From CAZICM01 sp964537685 (GTDB lineage Bacteria > Myxococcota_A > Polyangia > Polyangiales > Polyangiaceae): a stretch of DNA of 64,000 bases. Of this stretch, positions 24,733 to 34,164 are shown one piece after another. The stretch's first letter is position 1. The number at the start of each line of letters is the position of its first letter. The DNA lies in the NCBI GenBank assembly GCA_964537685.1, contig CAZICM010000041.1, positions 1 through 64,000 on the forward strand, read 5' to 3'. A program made the position numbers and the translations under genes. Under the pieces are notes generated by a model. That model had not been told where the DNA came from and ran no database searches. It saw nothing but the letters and a program-made list of their open reading frames with translations.

Positions 24733-26067
24733 ATGCCGTTTGAGAAAAACACCGACCGCATTGTGATGACCGGACTGCGGGTCTCCGCGCGTATTGGTAT
24801 TAATCCGGGGGAGCAGGGGATAGAACAGCCGGTTGTGTTGGATATCGAGCTCGGGATGGCCGATCTCGCTCAGGCCGCCCGATCGGAGAGCATCGGCGAT
24901 ACGTTGAACTACGAAGAAGTGGCCGCCCTTGCGCGCAATACGGTTGTGGTAAGGCATTATCCTTTGGTGGAGACGCTGGCCTATCAGCTCGCCGAGCGTT
25001 TGCTTACGCTGCGATCGGTGCGTTCGGCAAGGGTAAGGGTGCAGAAAGAGCTCGCAATCGCCGATGCCAAGGGGGCCGGGGCGGAGGTTGTGCTGCATGC
25101 CGATGATGTGCTCGAATTGCCTGCTGCGCTTTCCCGAGAGGAATTGAATTTCGAGGAATCCATCGTGGTCGTGGGTGGAGGGGTAGGGGGATTGAGCGCG
25201 CTGCTGTGGTGTCACCGTTTAGGTCATCCGGCCTTGCTGTTGGAGGGAGAGTCTAGGCTTGGGGGGCAGCTTCATTGGGTGCATCGCCCTATGCCCGATT
25301 TGCCTGGGACATCGCCGATTACGGGACATGTGTTTTATCACCGCCTGGGTTGGCAAATGATGCGCTATCCAGCGCGTTGGGCCCGGGCCCAGGTGATTGA
25401 AGTTGAGCCGGAGGAAAGAAGCGTACGTTTGGTGTTTTCAGATGGAGGGAGCATTCGGGCATCGGTTGTGGTGCTGGCGACGGGGGTAAGGCGCAAACAG
25501 CTTGGTGTACCTGGAGAGCTGGAGTTTATAGGGAAGGGCATATTGGAGACCGCGTCCCGCAAGGGGATGAGCTTTGGGGGGCAGCGGGTGGTGGTGGTGG
25601 GAGGTGGGGATTCAGCATGTGAAAATGCGCTTGGGATGGCCGAGACAGCGGAACAGGTGATGCTGATTTGCCGGGGTGAAAAGCTAAAGGCCAGGCGGGA
25701 GTATATGCGCGGCGTGCTTTCTCATCCTAGGATTTCGGTGAACGTCGGGGCCGAGGTACAGGGATTTGAGGGTGACGAGAGGCTTCGTTTTGTGGACATT
25801 CACAGCCGCGAAGGAGCGCGCCGCCTTTCCGCGGATGTGGTGCTGGTACGCATTGGGTGGAGCCCTGCGAGCGAGGCATTTCCCCGGCGCTGGCTGGACG
25901 GGCGGGGTTTTGTACGCACCGAGCGCGGACTATTTGTGGCAGGAGAGACCCGGTGCTTAGCCGTGGGGGATATACGGGCTCCCGCAGCTCCATCGGTTGT
26001 GACGGCGATGGGAGATGGAGCTTGTGCGGCGAAACAGGCGATGGAGTTTTTGGAATCAACGGGTTGA
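24733..26067 (+). CDS. Fusion of dihydroneopterin aldolase (FolB) and thioredoxin-reductase-like flavoprotein
   Basis: 444 residues. Residues 9-118 are a complete FolB domain (VMTGLRVSARIGINPGEQ, Tyr60 in LNYEEV, Glu80 in HYPLVETLAY, Lys105 in VRVQKELAI), so aldolase activity in folate synthesis is possible. From about 143 a two-dinucleotide-binding flavoprotein follows: VVVGGGVGGLSAL, ATGVRRKQLGVPG, VVVVGGGDSACENAL and CLAVGDIRAPAAPSVVTAMGDG. The CxxC redox pair of true thioredoxin reductases is missing (ETASRKGMSFGG stands there), so it is more like a ferredoxin/flavodoxin-NADP reductase-type member. Such a fusion is not one I know. The start lacks a good ribosome binding site; ATG 24766 is an alternative. 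Confidence 0.8.
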   Translation: MPFEKNTDRIVMTGLRVSARIGINPGEQGIEQPVVLDIELGMADLAQAARSESIGDTLNYEEVAALARNTVVVRHYPLVETLAYQLAERLLTLRSVRSARVRVQKELAIADAKGAGAEVVLHADDVLELPAALSREELNFEESIVVVGGGVGGLSALLWCHRLGHPALLLEGESRLGGQLHWVHRPMPDLPGTSPITGHVFYHRLGWQMMRYPARWARAQVIEVEPEERSVRLVFSDGGSIRASVVVLATGVRRKQLGVPGELEFIGKGILETASRKGMSFGGQRVVVVGGGDSACENALGMAETAEQVMLICRGEKLKARREYMRGVLSHPRISVNVGAEVQGFEGDERLRFVDIHSREGARRLSADVVLVRIGWSPASEAFPRRWLDGRGFVRTERGLFVAGETRCLAVGDIRAPAAPSVVTAMGDGACAAKQAMEFLESTG

Positions 26068-26143
26068 GCCCTGATCAAGCCAATGGGCATGTTGATTTCG
26101 GTCTGGTCATGCGAGCCACCCTTGTGATAGCTTCGCCGCCCTC

Positions 26144-29100
26144 TTGAGTTCTACCGATAAAACTGTTCGCGAAACCAGCGAGGACGCCGCGCCGACGGAA
26201 GTGTCTTTATCGCCCGGGCCCAGCCTCAATAGTTCATTTGATTTTACGCTGCCCGCTCCCAATACATCCGATGAGTCGCTATCCTTGGCGCCCGCCGACG
26301 CGGCCCGCCTGCCCGTGGTTGAGGAAGGCAGTTATGGACTCAAGGCAGAAATCGCTCAAGGCGGAATAGGCCGTATCCTGCGCGCCAGCGATCAGCGGCT
26401 GGAGCGGCCTGTGGCCATCAAGGAACTCATTGAGCGAACGCCGTCGGCGGAACGGCGCTTTGTGAGGGAGGCGCTGCTGACTGCGCGCTTGCAGCATCCG
26501 AATATCGTGCCTGTGTATGAAGCGGGCCGCTGGCCCTCGGGCGAACCCTTTTATGCCATGAAGTTTGTGTGCGGGCGGGCGCTGTCGAAAGTCATTGTTG
26601 AAGCCCATACCCTCGATCAGCGGCTCGCGCTGTTGCCCCATGTGATCGCCGTTGCCGAGGCGATGGCCTATGCCCACAGCGAGGGCATTATTCATCGCGA
26701 CTTAAAACCTCAAAATGTGCTGGTCGGACCCTTTGGAGAAACCGTCGTTATCGATTGGGGGCTCGCCAAGAATCTGCGCGATCGCTCTCAAACGCCCCGT
26801 ATATCGTTCAACCCCAGCCCCAGACCCGAAGCTCAGCAGGTGAATTCCTCTGCATCCGGCTCATCGGCGCTTACCCTGAGCGGCGCAATTATGGGAACAC
26901 CGGCTTATATGCCACCCGAACAAGCGGATGGGCGTTTGGTGGATGAGCGGGCCGATGTGTATGCGCTTGGAGCGATGCTGTACCATTTGCTGGCGGGCAG
27001 CATGCCTTACCACAAGAGCGCGTCGGGAGATGTGCTGAAGGAAGTGAGATTGGGGCCTCCAGAGCCTTTGGATCGGCTTCAGTCCGGGGTGCCCAAAGAT
27101 TTGCTTACGATTGTTCAGAAGGCGATGGAGCGCGAGCCGGACAAGCGCTATAAGACGGCGGCCGAGCTCGCGCTCGATTTAAGGCGTTTTCAGACGGGAC
27201 AAATCGTCCAGGCCCATCATTATTCGCGCCGGGAAAGAGTGCTGCGTTTTATAAAAAAGCGGCGTTTGCCTCTTCTGATTTTATCCGCGGCGCTTTTTTT
27301 GGTGGCGGTTGTTGCCACGGTGAGCATCATGGGGGTGATAAATGCCCGCGATCAAGCGAGGCATGAGCGCGATCGGGCTAGTATTGCCGAACAAAAATCC
27401 ACGGATCGGGCCGATGGATTAACCTTGGTGGAGGCAAAGGCGGTCGTCTCCCGGGAGCCCTTGGAAAGTTTGGCGTGGTTAAAGACGCTTTCCCCCGGTT
27501 TCGATCGGACAAAGACGGTGAGACTCATTGCGGCCGACGCTTTTTCCCGGGGAGTGCCGCGCTTGCTTCGGGGGCCGGGCGCCGCTGTCAACAATATCGC
27601 CTTCTCTCCCGATGGTGAATGGCTTGCTGCCGCGAGCGACGATCGCCGCGTGTATTTGTGGGAAACGGGCGGAGATGGGCACAAAGTGCTGGAGGGGCAC
27701 AGCGATGAAGTGTGGGAGCTAGGATTTCACAAAAGCGGGGGAATATTAATCACCACATCCAAGGATGCGAGTGTGCGGGTTTGGGACGTTCAGCAAGGTC
27801 AAAGCCGGGCTCTCTTGGGGCATGAAGGCCCAATCAACGGCCTCGATTTTCTTCGCGATGGCCGGCTGTTGACGGCGGGGCGAGATGGTCAGATCCATGT
27901 ATGGAATGCAAGCGGGGGAGAGGGAAAGTTGCTCTACAATTCACCACGGGAGGAGTTGAGGAGCAGTGTATGTTCTAACGCGAGACGCGCGGTATTTAGC
28001 GCAAAAGGCGCGTTATTTATATTCGATGCACAAAATGATACATTACAGGAATGGCCTGGCCAAGAATTACCTGCGACGGCCATCGCCTGTTCCCCCGATG
28101 GAACTTCTGCGGTGACGGGCGACGATAAGGGGGGATTGCGCGCTTGGGATCTGGCCACTGGAAAAACAGAGTATTTTCAAGGACATGAGGCATCCGTGCG
28201 GACGCTGATGTTCACCCATCGGGGAGGGCGGTTTTTTAGTGGGGGCTTTGATAGAACAGTGCGCGTATGGTCTCTGGGCCAAAATACACCGGAAACCATA
28301 TTTAAGGGGCATGAAGGCGCGGTTTATCGTATTACCTTAAGTCCCGATGGAAACAGCCTCGTCAGCGCTTCCGCCGATCACAGCGCGAGGATTTGGGACC
28401 TTGAATCGGGCACGGCGAGGATACTGATAGGCGCCCATGATGGAATCAGTTCAGCCGAATATTCCAAGGATGGAAAGTGGCTGGCCGTTGCGAGTTACGA
28501 TCAATCGATACGCCTTTACCGCGTGGATGCGCTTCGCGATAGGGTTGTGGGTTTGCACCGGATGGCCGCGCATAAGATGGCTTTGTCGCCTGATGGCAAG
28601 CATGCCATTACGGCGTCCAAAGATGGGACTTTGCTAATTACAGACGTGGAAACAGGGCAATCTCGGCCCTTTGCTTCGGCGGGAGGGGCATTGAGGAGTC
28701 TAGCCTATTCATCCGGCGGGGATTATGTGGCGGGTGCTTGTGAGGATGGCCGGGTGCGTTTATGGAAAAAATCCGGCGAGGAAGCCAGAATCTTCGAAGG
28801 GCATACCCGGGCCGTTCAGGCGATGGACTTTTCCCCAGGCATTCAGCAGGCAAAATCCTTAAATACCCTTGCGTCTGCGGGCGCCGATGGAAGCGTGAAG
28901 CTATGGACCCTGGATACAGGCGCCGTTCAGACGCTTTACCAAGGGGAGCAAGGAATCGCCTCGCTCGCCTTTTCACCCGATGGGGGAAAGCTTGCCCTAG
29001 GCGTGGAAGATGGCTCTGTACTCCTGTTTTCGGGCATAGATACCGAGATAGAAGCAAAAGAGCGGAAACCTATTCGGCTGCTTGGACATAAGGGGAGCGT

Positions 29101-29653
29101 ATTGTCGCTTCGGTTTTCCCCGGATGGCCGGATGCTGGCGACTGGAAGCCTCGATCACACCATTCGGCTATGGAGCGGCGCATCGGGAGCATGTCTTCAC
29201 ACCTTGGATGCGGGGGGCTCGGGTATTGAGCATCTGATCTTCTTCAACGATGGAAAACACCTCGCTTCTCTCGGTGGAGAGGCCAATGCAAGGCTTTGGA
29301 ATACCGAAAACGGTGAACGGCTGGACGTATTGAGAGGGCACCGGGCCCGAGTGACAACGATGGCCCTTTCACCCGATGGAACTCGGCTGGCTACCGGTGG
29401 CAATGATGGGATGATTCGCCTCTGGGAGTTGGATGTCGGGGAAAGCCGCGTGTTAAGTGGTCATCAAGGGGCTGTACATAGCGTGGCCTTTGGGGATGGA
29501 GGGAAGTTACTGATATCGATAGGAGAAGACGGGACCATTCGCCGCTGGATGGATGATTTGCCTATGGAAAAAGCATCGGTACGCAAAGCGATTGAGCAAG
29601 CGACGCCCGAAACGGTAGAAAGCATGGGGGCGTCGTGGTTAAAGCCAAATTGA
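26144..29653 (+). CDS. Membrane Ser/Thr protein kinase with C-terminal WD40 repeats
   Basis: 1169 residues. Kinase domain about 63-345: Gly-rich loop AQGGIGRI, Lys93 in VAIKEL, catalytic HRDLKPQNVL, DWGLAK (W replaces the usual F of DFG) and GTPAYMPPEQA in the activation segment. One membrane helix at about 374-398 is followed by a short coiled coil. The rest is about a dozen WD40 repeats (GHxxxVxxxxFSPDG ... VRVWxL), enough for two propellers outside or beneath the membrane. The start is an in-frame TTG with no evident ribosome binding site. Likely a signalling hub with the propellers binding a partner. The type is common in Myxococcota. Confidence 0.92.
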   Translation: MSSTDKTVRETSEDAAPTEVSLSPGPSLNSSFDFTLPAPNTSDESLSLAPADAARLPVVEEGSYGLKAEIAQGGIGRILRASDQRLERPVAIKELIERTPSAERRFVREALLTARLQHPNIVPVYEAGRWPSGEPFYAMKFVCGRALSKVIVEAHTLDQRLALLPHVIAVAEAMAYAHSEGIIHRDLKPQNVLVGPFGETVVIDWGLAKNLRDRSQTPRISFNPSPRPEAQQVNSSASGSSALTLSGAIMGTPAYMPPEQADGRLVDERADVYALGAMLYHLLAGSMPYHKSASGDVLKEVRLGPPEPLDRLQSGVPKDLLTIVQKAMEREPDKRYKTAAELALDLRRFQTGQIVQAHHYSRRERVLRFIKKRRLPLLILSAALFLVAVVATVSIMGVINARDQARHERDRASIAEQKSTDRADGLTLVEAKAVVSREPLESLAWLKTLSPGFDRTKTVRLIAADAFSRGVPRLLRGPGAAVNNIAFSPDGEWLAAASDDRRVYLWETGGDGHKVLEGHSDEVWELGFHKSGGILITTSKDASVRVWDVQQGQSRALLGHEGPINGLDFLRDGRLLTAGRDGQIHVWNASGGEGKLLYNSPREELRSSVCSNARRAVFSAKGALFIFDAQNDTLQEWPGQELPATAIACSPDGTSAVTGDDKGGLRAWDLATGKTEYFQGHEASVRTLMFTHRGGRFFSGGFDRTVRVWSLGQNTPETIFKGHEGAVYRITLSPDGNSLVSASADHSARIWDLESGTARILIGAHDGISSAEYSKDGKWLAVASYDQSIRLYRVDALRDRVVGLHRMAAHKMALSPDGKHAITASKDGTLLITDVETGQSRPFASAGGALRSLAYSSGGDYVAGACEDGRVRLWKKSGEEARIFEGHTRAVQAMDFSPGIQQAKSLNTLASAGADGSVKLWTLDTGAVQTLYQGEQGIASLAFSPDGGKLALGVEDGSVLLFSGIDTEIEAKERKPIRLLGHKGSVLSLRFSPDGRMLATGSLDHTIRLWSGASGACLHTLDAGGSGIEHLIFFNDGKHLASLGGEANARLWNTENGERLDVLRGHRARVTTMALSPDGTRLATGGNDGMIRLWELDVGESRVLSGHQGAVHSVAFGDGGKLLISIGEDGTIRRWMDDLPMEKASVRKAIEQATPETVESMGASWLKPN

Positions 29654-29729
29654 AAAATCAATGGTCACCGGCCCGTGAAGGTTGTGGTAAACGCTTGGTT
29701 GGACGATAATGGATGATAAAGGAGGATGA

Positions 29730-30317
29730 GTGAAAACACAGATCGGTCAGGCTTGGCTTCGCTTCTTCGGATGGAAACTCGAAACGGTTCACGAGGCTCC
29801 TCCCAAATTTGTCCTTGTTGCCGCGCCCCATACATCCAATTGGGATTTGCCCTTTATGCTGGCCACATCCTATGTGATGGAGATCCCTATTTCATGGATG
29901 GGCAAGCATACCTTGTTCGTTCCGCCGTTTAATGCGTTTTTTAAGGCGCTCGGCGGTATTCCCGTCGATAGGCGGGCCCGCCATAACAAAGTTCAATGGG
30001 CTATCGAGCAGTTTGAGAAAAACGATCGTTTGGTGCTCGCGGTTCCGCCCAAAGGGACGCGCGGCAAGGCCGATTATTGGAAGTCAGGTTTTTATCATAT
30101 CGCCCTGGGCGCAAAAGTTCCTATCGGGCTGGGCTATCTCGATTTTGAAAAGAAGACATGCGGTATTCTTGGGTTTGTTATGCCTACCGGCGATGTGCGC
30201 GCCGATATGGATAAGTTGCGCGCTTTTTATCAGGATATCAAAGGCAAGCATGCCGATCGCCAAATGATTCCCCGCTTAAAAGAAGAAGATGCCAAAAACC
30301 CCAGCGATAAAGCCTAA
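29730..30317 (+). CDS. Glycerol-phosphate acyltransferase-like (PlsC fold) protein
   Basis: 195 residues. Motif I is HTSNWDLPF, motif II-like GGIPVDRR, motif III PKGTRGK (a variant of EGTR) and motif IV-like AKVPIGLGYLD. These match the short 1-acyl-sn-glycerol-3-phosphate acyltransferase-like proteins that lack transmembrane helices. Start is the GTG at 29730 with AAAGGAGG directly upstream. It follows the kinase gene by 76 bp. Confidence 0.85.
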   Translation: MKTQIGQAWLRFFGWKLETVHEAPPKFVLVAAPHTSNWDLPFMLATSYVMEIPISWMGKHTLFVPPFNAFFKALGGIPVDRRARHNKVQWAIEQFEKNDRLVLAVPPKGTRGKADYWKSGFYHIALGAKVPIGLGYLDFEKKTCGILGFVMPTGDVRADMDKLRAFYQDIKGKHADRQMIPRLKEEDAKNPSDKA

Positions 30318-30323
30318 ACTGGA

Positions 30324-30764
30324 TTATACAGTTCCTTCCAGCAGATAGCGAAGGATAGCTTGTTCATCCGTGCTCACAAAGCGCTCCATACCATCTTCCT
30401 CGGCCACGCGCTTTACTTGCATCGCGCCAAGCGCGCTCTTCACCAGTACACCTTGCCGCAGAAGGCCGCGGTATGCCCTTTTTCTCATCCGGCTCGCGCT
30501 CGATTCAAAGGCCGGATCGTTCCGGCCAGGCGATTTCCGTACATCGATCAGGATGACCCGCCCCGCCCGGCCATGCTTATCTATGGCTGTTGCCATTCCG
30601 TTCATAAAATCTTCGAGTTCTTTTAAGGTGGCAAACGGAATATGATTGCGCTCATAGCGAATAAAGGGGCCCGACGGATCGGCGACGATGAAGCCGTACT
30701 CGCCGCGGAATATCTCCTTAAGGTTTGCAGGCTGTGCAATGGGGCGGGGCGGCGACGCTGACAT
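30324..30764 (-). CDS. Hypothetical SpoIIAA/STAS-like protein
   Basis: About 146 residues, soluble. The order YGFIVADPSGPFIRYERNHI (beta strands), then a helix, then AGRVILIDVRKSPGRNDPAFE and a C-terminal helix (STDEQAILRYLL) recalls the SpoIIAA-like/STAS fold found alone in Myxococcota. No phosphorylatable Ser could be assigned. It starts 4 bp after the stop of the lipoprotein gene at 30769; a TTG at 30779 would overlap it. Function unknown. Confidence 0.5.
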   Translation of the reverse strand: MSASPPRPIAQPANLKEIFRGEYGFIVADPSGPFIRYERNHIPFATLKELEDFMNGMATAIDKHGRAGRVILIDVRKSPGRNDPAFESSASRMRKRAYRGLLRQGVLVKSALGAMQVKRVAEEDGMERFVSTDEQAILRYLLEGTV

Positions 30765-30768
30765 GGCG

Positions 30769-31404
30769 CTAACCGCCAAGAGGTCCGCAGGCTAGATATC
30801 CTTGAGGCAGTATCGACACGGGCTGGCATTGGGTCGGAATAAACATTCCATTAAAAAAAGCGGGCGGGCAGCCGGGTTCCATCTCGCCAAGCTGATCGCA
30901 GAGCACGATATTGGGATAGAGACATGTGCTTTCACAGCTTGAAGATGAATAAAAAGAGGTCTGCGCAATTGTCGTTTCTATGGCGCAGCAGACTTGGCTG
31001 GCCGGGCAGTCTTCGCTCGTATGGCATTCTATGCGGGATAGACCTTGTTGAGCGTTACAGCCGTCTTGTCCAGCCCCTCCGCTAACGCATTCTCCATTCT
31101 GGCTCAGTATATTCCAGCAGCAGGCATTCGTACTATCAATGAGGCACGGTTTAGCCCCGCAGGGGATCATAAGCAGTTCGATCGTCCCGCCGCCTCCGCT
31201 GCTTGAGCCGGCCGAGCCGCCCTGCCCGATATCTCCCGATGAAGAAGACGTTTGGGCGCCCCCCTGTCCGCCCTGACTTCCTCCTAGGCCAGAAGACGAG
31301 GCATTCGGCCCCTCCTCCGAAAAAGAAAGGTCGTCGATGCCTATCGCCGTGCGGCAAGCCGCAGCGGCAATGCTCAAGCCCAAAAGAAAAAACCAGCGTG
31401 GCAT
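30769..31404 (-). CDS. Cys-rich lipoprotein with CRxAIGxDDLSF tag
   Basis: 211 residues. Signal peptide and lipobox AAAACR; the mature protein begins RTAIGIDDLSF, the tag also seen at 19202 and 19820. A Ser/Gly spacer of about 50 residues leads to a domain with about 14 Cys (CGAKPCLIDSTNACCW, CHTSEDCPASQVCC). No enzyme motif. Probably a surface lipoprotein with several disulphides. It may be co-transcribed with the STAS-like gene downstream. Confidence 0.68.
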   Translation of the reverse strand: MPRWFFLLGLSIAAAACRTAIGIDDLSFSEEGPNASSSGLGGSQGGQGGAQTSSSSGDIGQGGSAGSSSGGGGTIELLMIPCGAKPCLIDSTNACCWNILSQNGECVSGGAGQDGCNAQQGLSRIECHTSEDCPASQVCCAIETTIAQTSFYSSSSCESTCLYPNIVLCDQLGEMEPGCPPAFFNGMFIPTQCQPVSILPQGYLACGPLGG

Positions 31405-31439
31405 CGATTCACTTCTTATCGGGTAATGTTGACATCCAG

Positions 31440-32279
31440 CTAGCCGTCGACGAGCACGCGATATCCTTCATCCATGGCGCGGGCCGCGGCTTGCATCAGC
31501 ATCGGCGCGACTTCCTGCAATTCGCCGAGCGTGCGCGAGTCGGCGATATGCTTCACTTGTTCAAAAGCCGCCTGGGCGCGGGCCTGAAGCTCTTCCTCGC
31601 TTGGATTGCCGCTTCCATCGACGGTAAGTTCAATCGATCCATCTTCTTTTAGGCCGATGCGGGTCCGCACATACTCGACAAATTGATTGAAAAACAGCGC
31701 ATAGGCCACGAGCAGGGGAGGCTCGTCCAAATCGATAAACAGGCCGGCGAGCAGTTGAGCGCTGTCGAGGCTGTGTTCTTCGTTCTCCCAAACCAACGTG
31801 GCGCTGAGCGGCGCGCTCCGCTGGGCGAGTGAGCCTTCGGGGCCGCGGTTTTCGTGCCAGGGCGTTTCTCCTTCGATGGTGGAGATGATGTCGAGCCAGA
31901 TTTGATTGGGGATGCTTTCGGGTTCGGTCACTTTAGAGCAGAAGTACTCAAAAAGAAGCTCTTCGGTGACTTCGTCGACGGGGTAGGTGATGTAGTGATA
32001 ACAGCCGATGGCTTTCCCGCCGGAGAGCGGGCAGTTTTCGCAATCGGGGATGCCCTGTTCAAAGCTGCCGAGCTCGGCCAGGATGCCATCGTAGGTGAGT
32101 TCCCTGGGCTCCCTTCCTGTGACGGCGACGCGCACTTTGACTTTGGGTTTTTCGTTGTCGGGAACGCGTTCCTCGATCAGCCGGCGATAGGCGCCCAGCT
32201 TGATCTTTGAAAGGAATACGTCCGGGCCAAGTTCGTCCTGGAGTGCGCATCCGCGCCAGCCAATGAAATCTGCTCCCAT
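31440..32279 (-). CDS. Hypothetical protein with N-terminal Cys cluster
   Basis: 279 residues, no signal peptide, no transmembrane segment, acidic. A cluster DCENCPLSGGKAIGCYHYI (about 79-97) may bind a metal. The C-terminal third is helical (VKHIADSRTLGELQEVAPMLMQA). I recognise no family. It stands alone on the minus strand between the lipoprotein gene and the divergent AgmX-like gene. Confidence 0.6.
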   Translation of the reverse strand: MGADFIGWRGCALQDELGPDVFLSKIKLGAYRRLIEERVPDNEKPKVKVRVAVTGREPRELTYDGILAELGSFEQGIPDCENCPLSGGKAIGCYHYITYPVDEVTEELLFEYFCSKVTEPESIPNQIWLDIISTIEGETPWHENRGPEGSLAQRSAPLSATLVWENEEHSLDSAQLLAGLFIDLDEPPLLVAYALFFNQFVEYVRTRIGLKEDGSIELTVDGSGNPSEEELQARAQAAFEQVKHIADSRTLGELQEVAPMLMQAAARAMDEGYRVLVDG

Positions 32280-32431
32280 AGTGGTGGGCCGAGCAGAATC
32301 ATGCTTTTTGGCGCTTGTCGAGTTGTTTTGTTGTTCTTCTTTTTATTTTTCGGGGTGGAACTTTGGGGGCTCGGGGCAGTCGATCACCGGGTTCATCAGG
32401 TTCAGCGGGTCACATTTTTTTGGTGCCAGTT

Positions 32432-33073
32432 ATGCGCGGGTATATCCATTGCATTGGATTTTTTATCCATTTGATCGTGCTTTCGGGCTGTGGTGGGCCA
32501 TCTTCGCCTCAGTCCCGGCCGCAGCTTTCCGGCGGGGAGAGACGGATTGAGGGTGAGGCGGCCGGTGAATGGGAGCTAAAGCCTTACGAAGATCCTTGGC
32601 TTGGCCTTTTATCGGTGCCCGCGCCTCCGCTTTCGGCTTCTTTGCCCGAAGAGCCTCCTCCGCCCGCCGTGGTTGAACATCCGCCGACCTATGGAACCTG
32701 TGTAGGTACGCCTTCCACAGCGGTTAAGAAAAAGCATAGCCAGTACATGTGTTGTTATACGCCGCCGAGTTATTTTCAGCAGCGAATACGAAAGAAGTGG
32801 ACAGATATAAAAGCGTGTTATTCGGCCGCATTGGCGCGGGATGCGAAGACCCAAGGACGCATTGTCTCAAAGTTTACGATTGAAGAAGATGGTTCGGTCA
32901 AACAGGCGTGTGACAATGGTTCAACCGTGGGCGATCCTGTGCTTGTGGAGTGTGTGCTGAAGGTGATGACGACGGTTGAATTTGATGCATATTCAATAGA
33001 CGATCCATGCCCCGCGGTGACGTTAATGTATCCGATTCAATTTTCGCCCGAGCCTGAGTCGGTTCAAAATTAA
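32432..33073 (+). CDS. Lipoprotein with AgmX/PglI-type C-terminal domain
   Basis: 213 residues. The ATG at 32432 gives a signal peptide with lipobox VLSGCGG. A Pro-rich spacer follows, then the domain from about 120: YFQQRIRKKWTDIKACYSAALARD, QGRIVSKFTIEEDGSVKQA and VLVECVLKVMTTVEF. This is the TonB-like AgmX/PglI C-terminal pattern common in Myxococcota gliding-motility and envelope proteins. It overlaps the convergent metallophosphoesterase gene by 4 bp. Confidence 0.78.
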   Translation: MRGYIHCIGFFIHLIVLSGCGGPSSPQSRPQLSGGERRIEGEAAGEWELKPYEDPWLGLLSVPAPPLSASLPEEPPPPAVVEHPPTYGTCVGTPSTAVKKKHSQYMCCYTPPSYFQQRIRKKWTDIKACYSAALARDAKTQGRIVSKFTIEEDGSVKQACDNGSTVGDPVLVECVLKVMTTVEFDAYSIDDPCPAVTLMYPIQFSPEPESVQN

Positions 33074-34164
33074 TCAACGCGTACGACAGCAATTTGATCA
33101 ATACGCTGATTGGGCACGACATCCACCGAAAGAAAATGGCGGCCCACACCATCGAGCCGTTCGGGAATGGCGCCGCCTCCTCCCGAAATATAGGCGGGGA
33201 TGCCTGCGTGTTCAAAGGTGTAAAAGGAATGGATATGCCCGTAAAAACAGGTGTCAACGCGGGCATCGCCGAGTTTTTTAAGCACCATATTGGCTTCGCC
33301 CCGGTTGGCGAGTCCTCCGCTCCGCAGTCCCGCCGGATCGAGAAGCGGGATATGCATGGTCACAAAGTGAATGCGGTCTTTGCCTTCTTCCAGCCATTCA
33401 TCGAGCCAGGTGTGGGCAAGGGGCGCTATCGAGGCGCTGGCCGAGTCGATCATGCTAAATTGAACGGATCGATAAACAAATCGATAATTACCACGCCCAA
33501 AGTATTCATGATATAATTCTGGGGATGTGCCCAGCTCGTGGTTGCCAAGTGTGGCATAGCAGGGAATTTGAAGGGTTTTCATTTCACGCTGAAATTGTTC
33601 TAATTGTTCGCGCGTGCCCATTGAGGTTAAATCGCCGCTGATAAGCGCGAAGCGTATGCCCGGATGGGAATTCATTCGATGATAAATATCTTGTACTTGA
33701 TTGAGTTTTTCCTGAACGTCGGCGAATACAGCGAAGCGAAAGGGTTCGGTGGAATTGGCGTCGGGGGGTGCGAGGGTCAGCGTGGTTTTACCCGGCGGGA
33801 GCTCGAGGGTGTAGTGTTTTTCGGTAACGGTTGGGTTGGCCAGGGCCGTGATATTCACGGGTTGGGTATCGTCCCGCTGGGCCAGCAATTCGGCATCAGC
33901 GAGGGTATTTTCGATATGAACAGTCCATGTTCCGGGGCTGTCCGCGGACAGTTCAAGGGTGAAGCTTGGAGCGCCTGCCCAGAGAGAGATTTCGTTGGCT
34001 GAAAATCGGCGGATGGCCGCGAGTCCTTCATGAACAAGAATGTTTGCGCCTGTTCGCTCGGCCTTGCCCACTTCAAGATCGCGTTCGGCGCGATCGCGTC
34101 CGGCATTGAGGCAGGACGGCGTTAAACTCAACAAACACAAGGGGAGAGCAAGAAAATGGCGCAT
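33070..34164 (-). CDS. Metallophosphoesterase lipoprotein (calcineurin-like)
   Basis: 364 residues. Signal with lipobox LTPSCLN. An N-terminal beta-sandwich of about 130 residues (fibronectin/purple acid phosphatase-like) precedes the phosphoesterase domain: AVFADVQ, ISGDLTSMG, GNHELG, VTMHIPLLD and CFYGHIHSF, which supply the dimetal ligands (the first Asp-x-His is Asp-x-Gln here). Its start overlaps the stop of the outer-membrane protein gene by one base (TGATG), so the two are coupled. Substrate unknown; acts in the periplasm or at the outer membrane. Confidence 0.87.
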   Translation of the reverse strand: MRHFLALPLCLLSLTPSCLNAGRDRAERDLEVGKAERTGANILVHEGLAAIRRFSANEISLWAGAPSFTLELSADSPGTWTVHIENTLADAELLAQRDDTQPVNITALANPTVTEKHYTLELPPGKTTLTLAPPDANSTEPFRFAVFADVQEKLNQVQDIYHRMNSHPGIRFALISGDLTSMGTREQLEQFQREMKTLQIPCYATLGNHELGTSPELYHEYFGRGNYRFVYRSVQFSMIDSASASIAPLAHTWLDEWLEEGKDRIHFVTMHIPLLDPAGLRSGGLANRGEANMVLKKLGDARVDTCFYGHIHSFYTFEHAGIPAYISGGGGAIPERLDGVGRHFLSVDVVPNQRIDQIAVVRVD

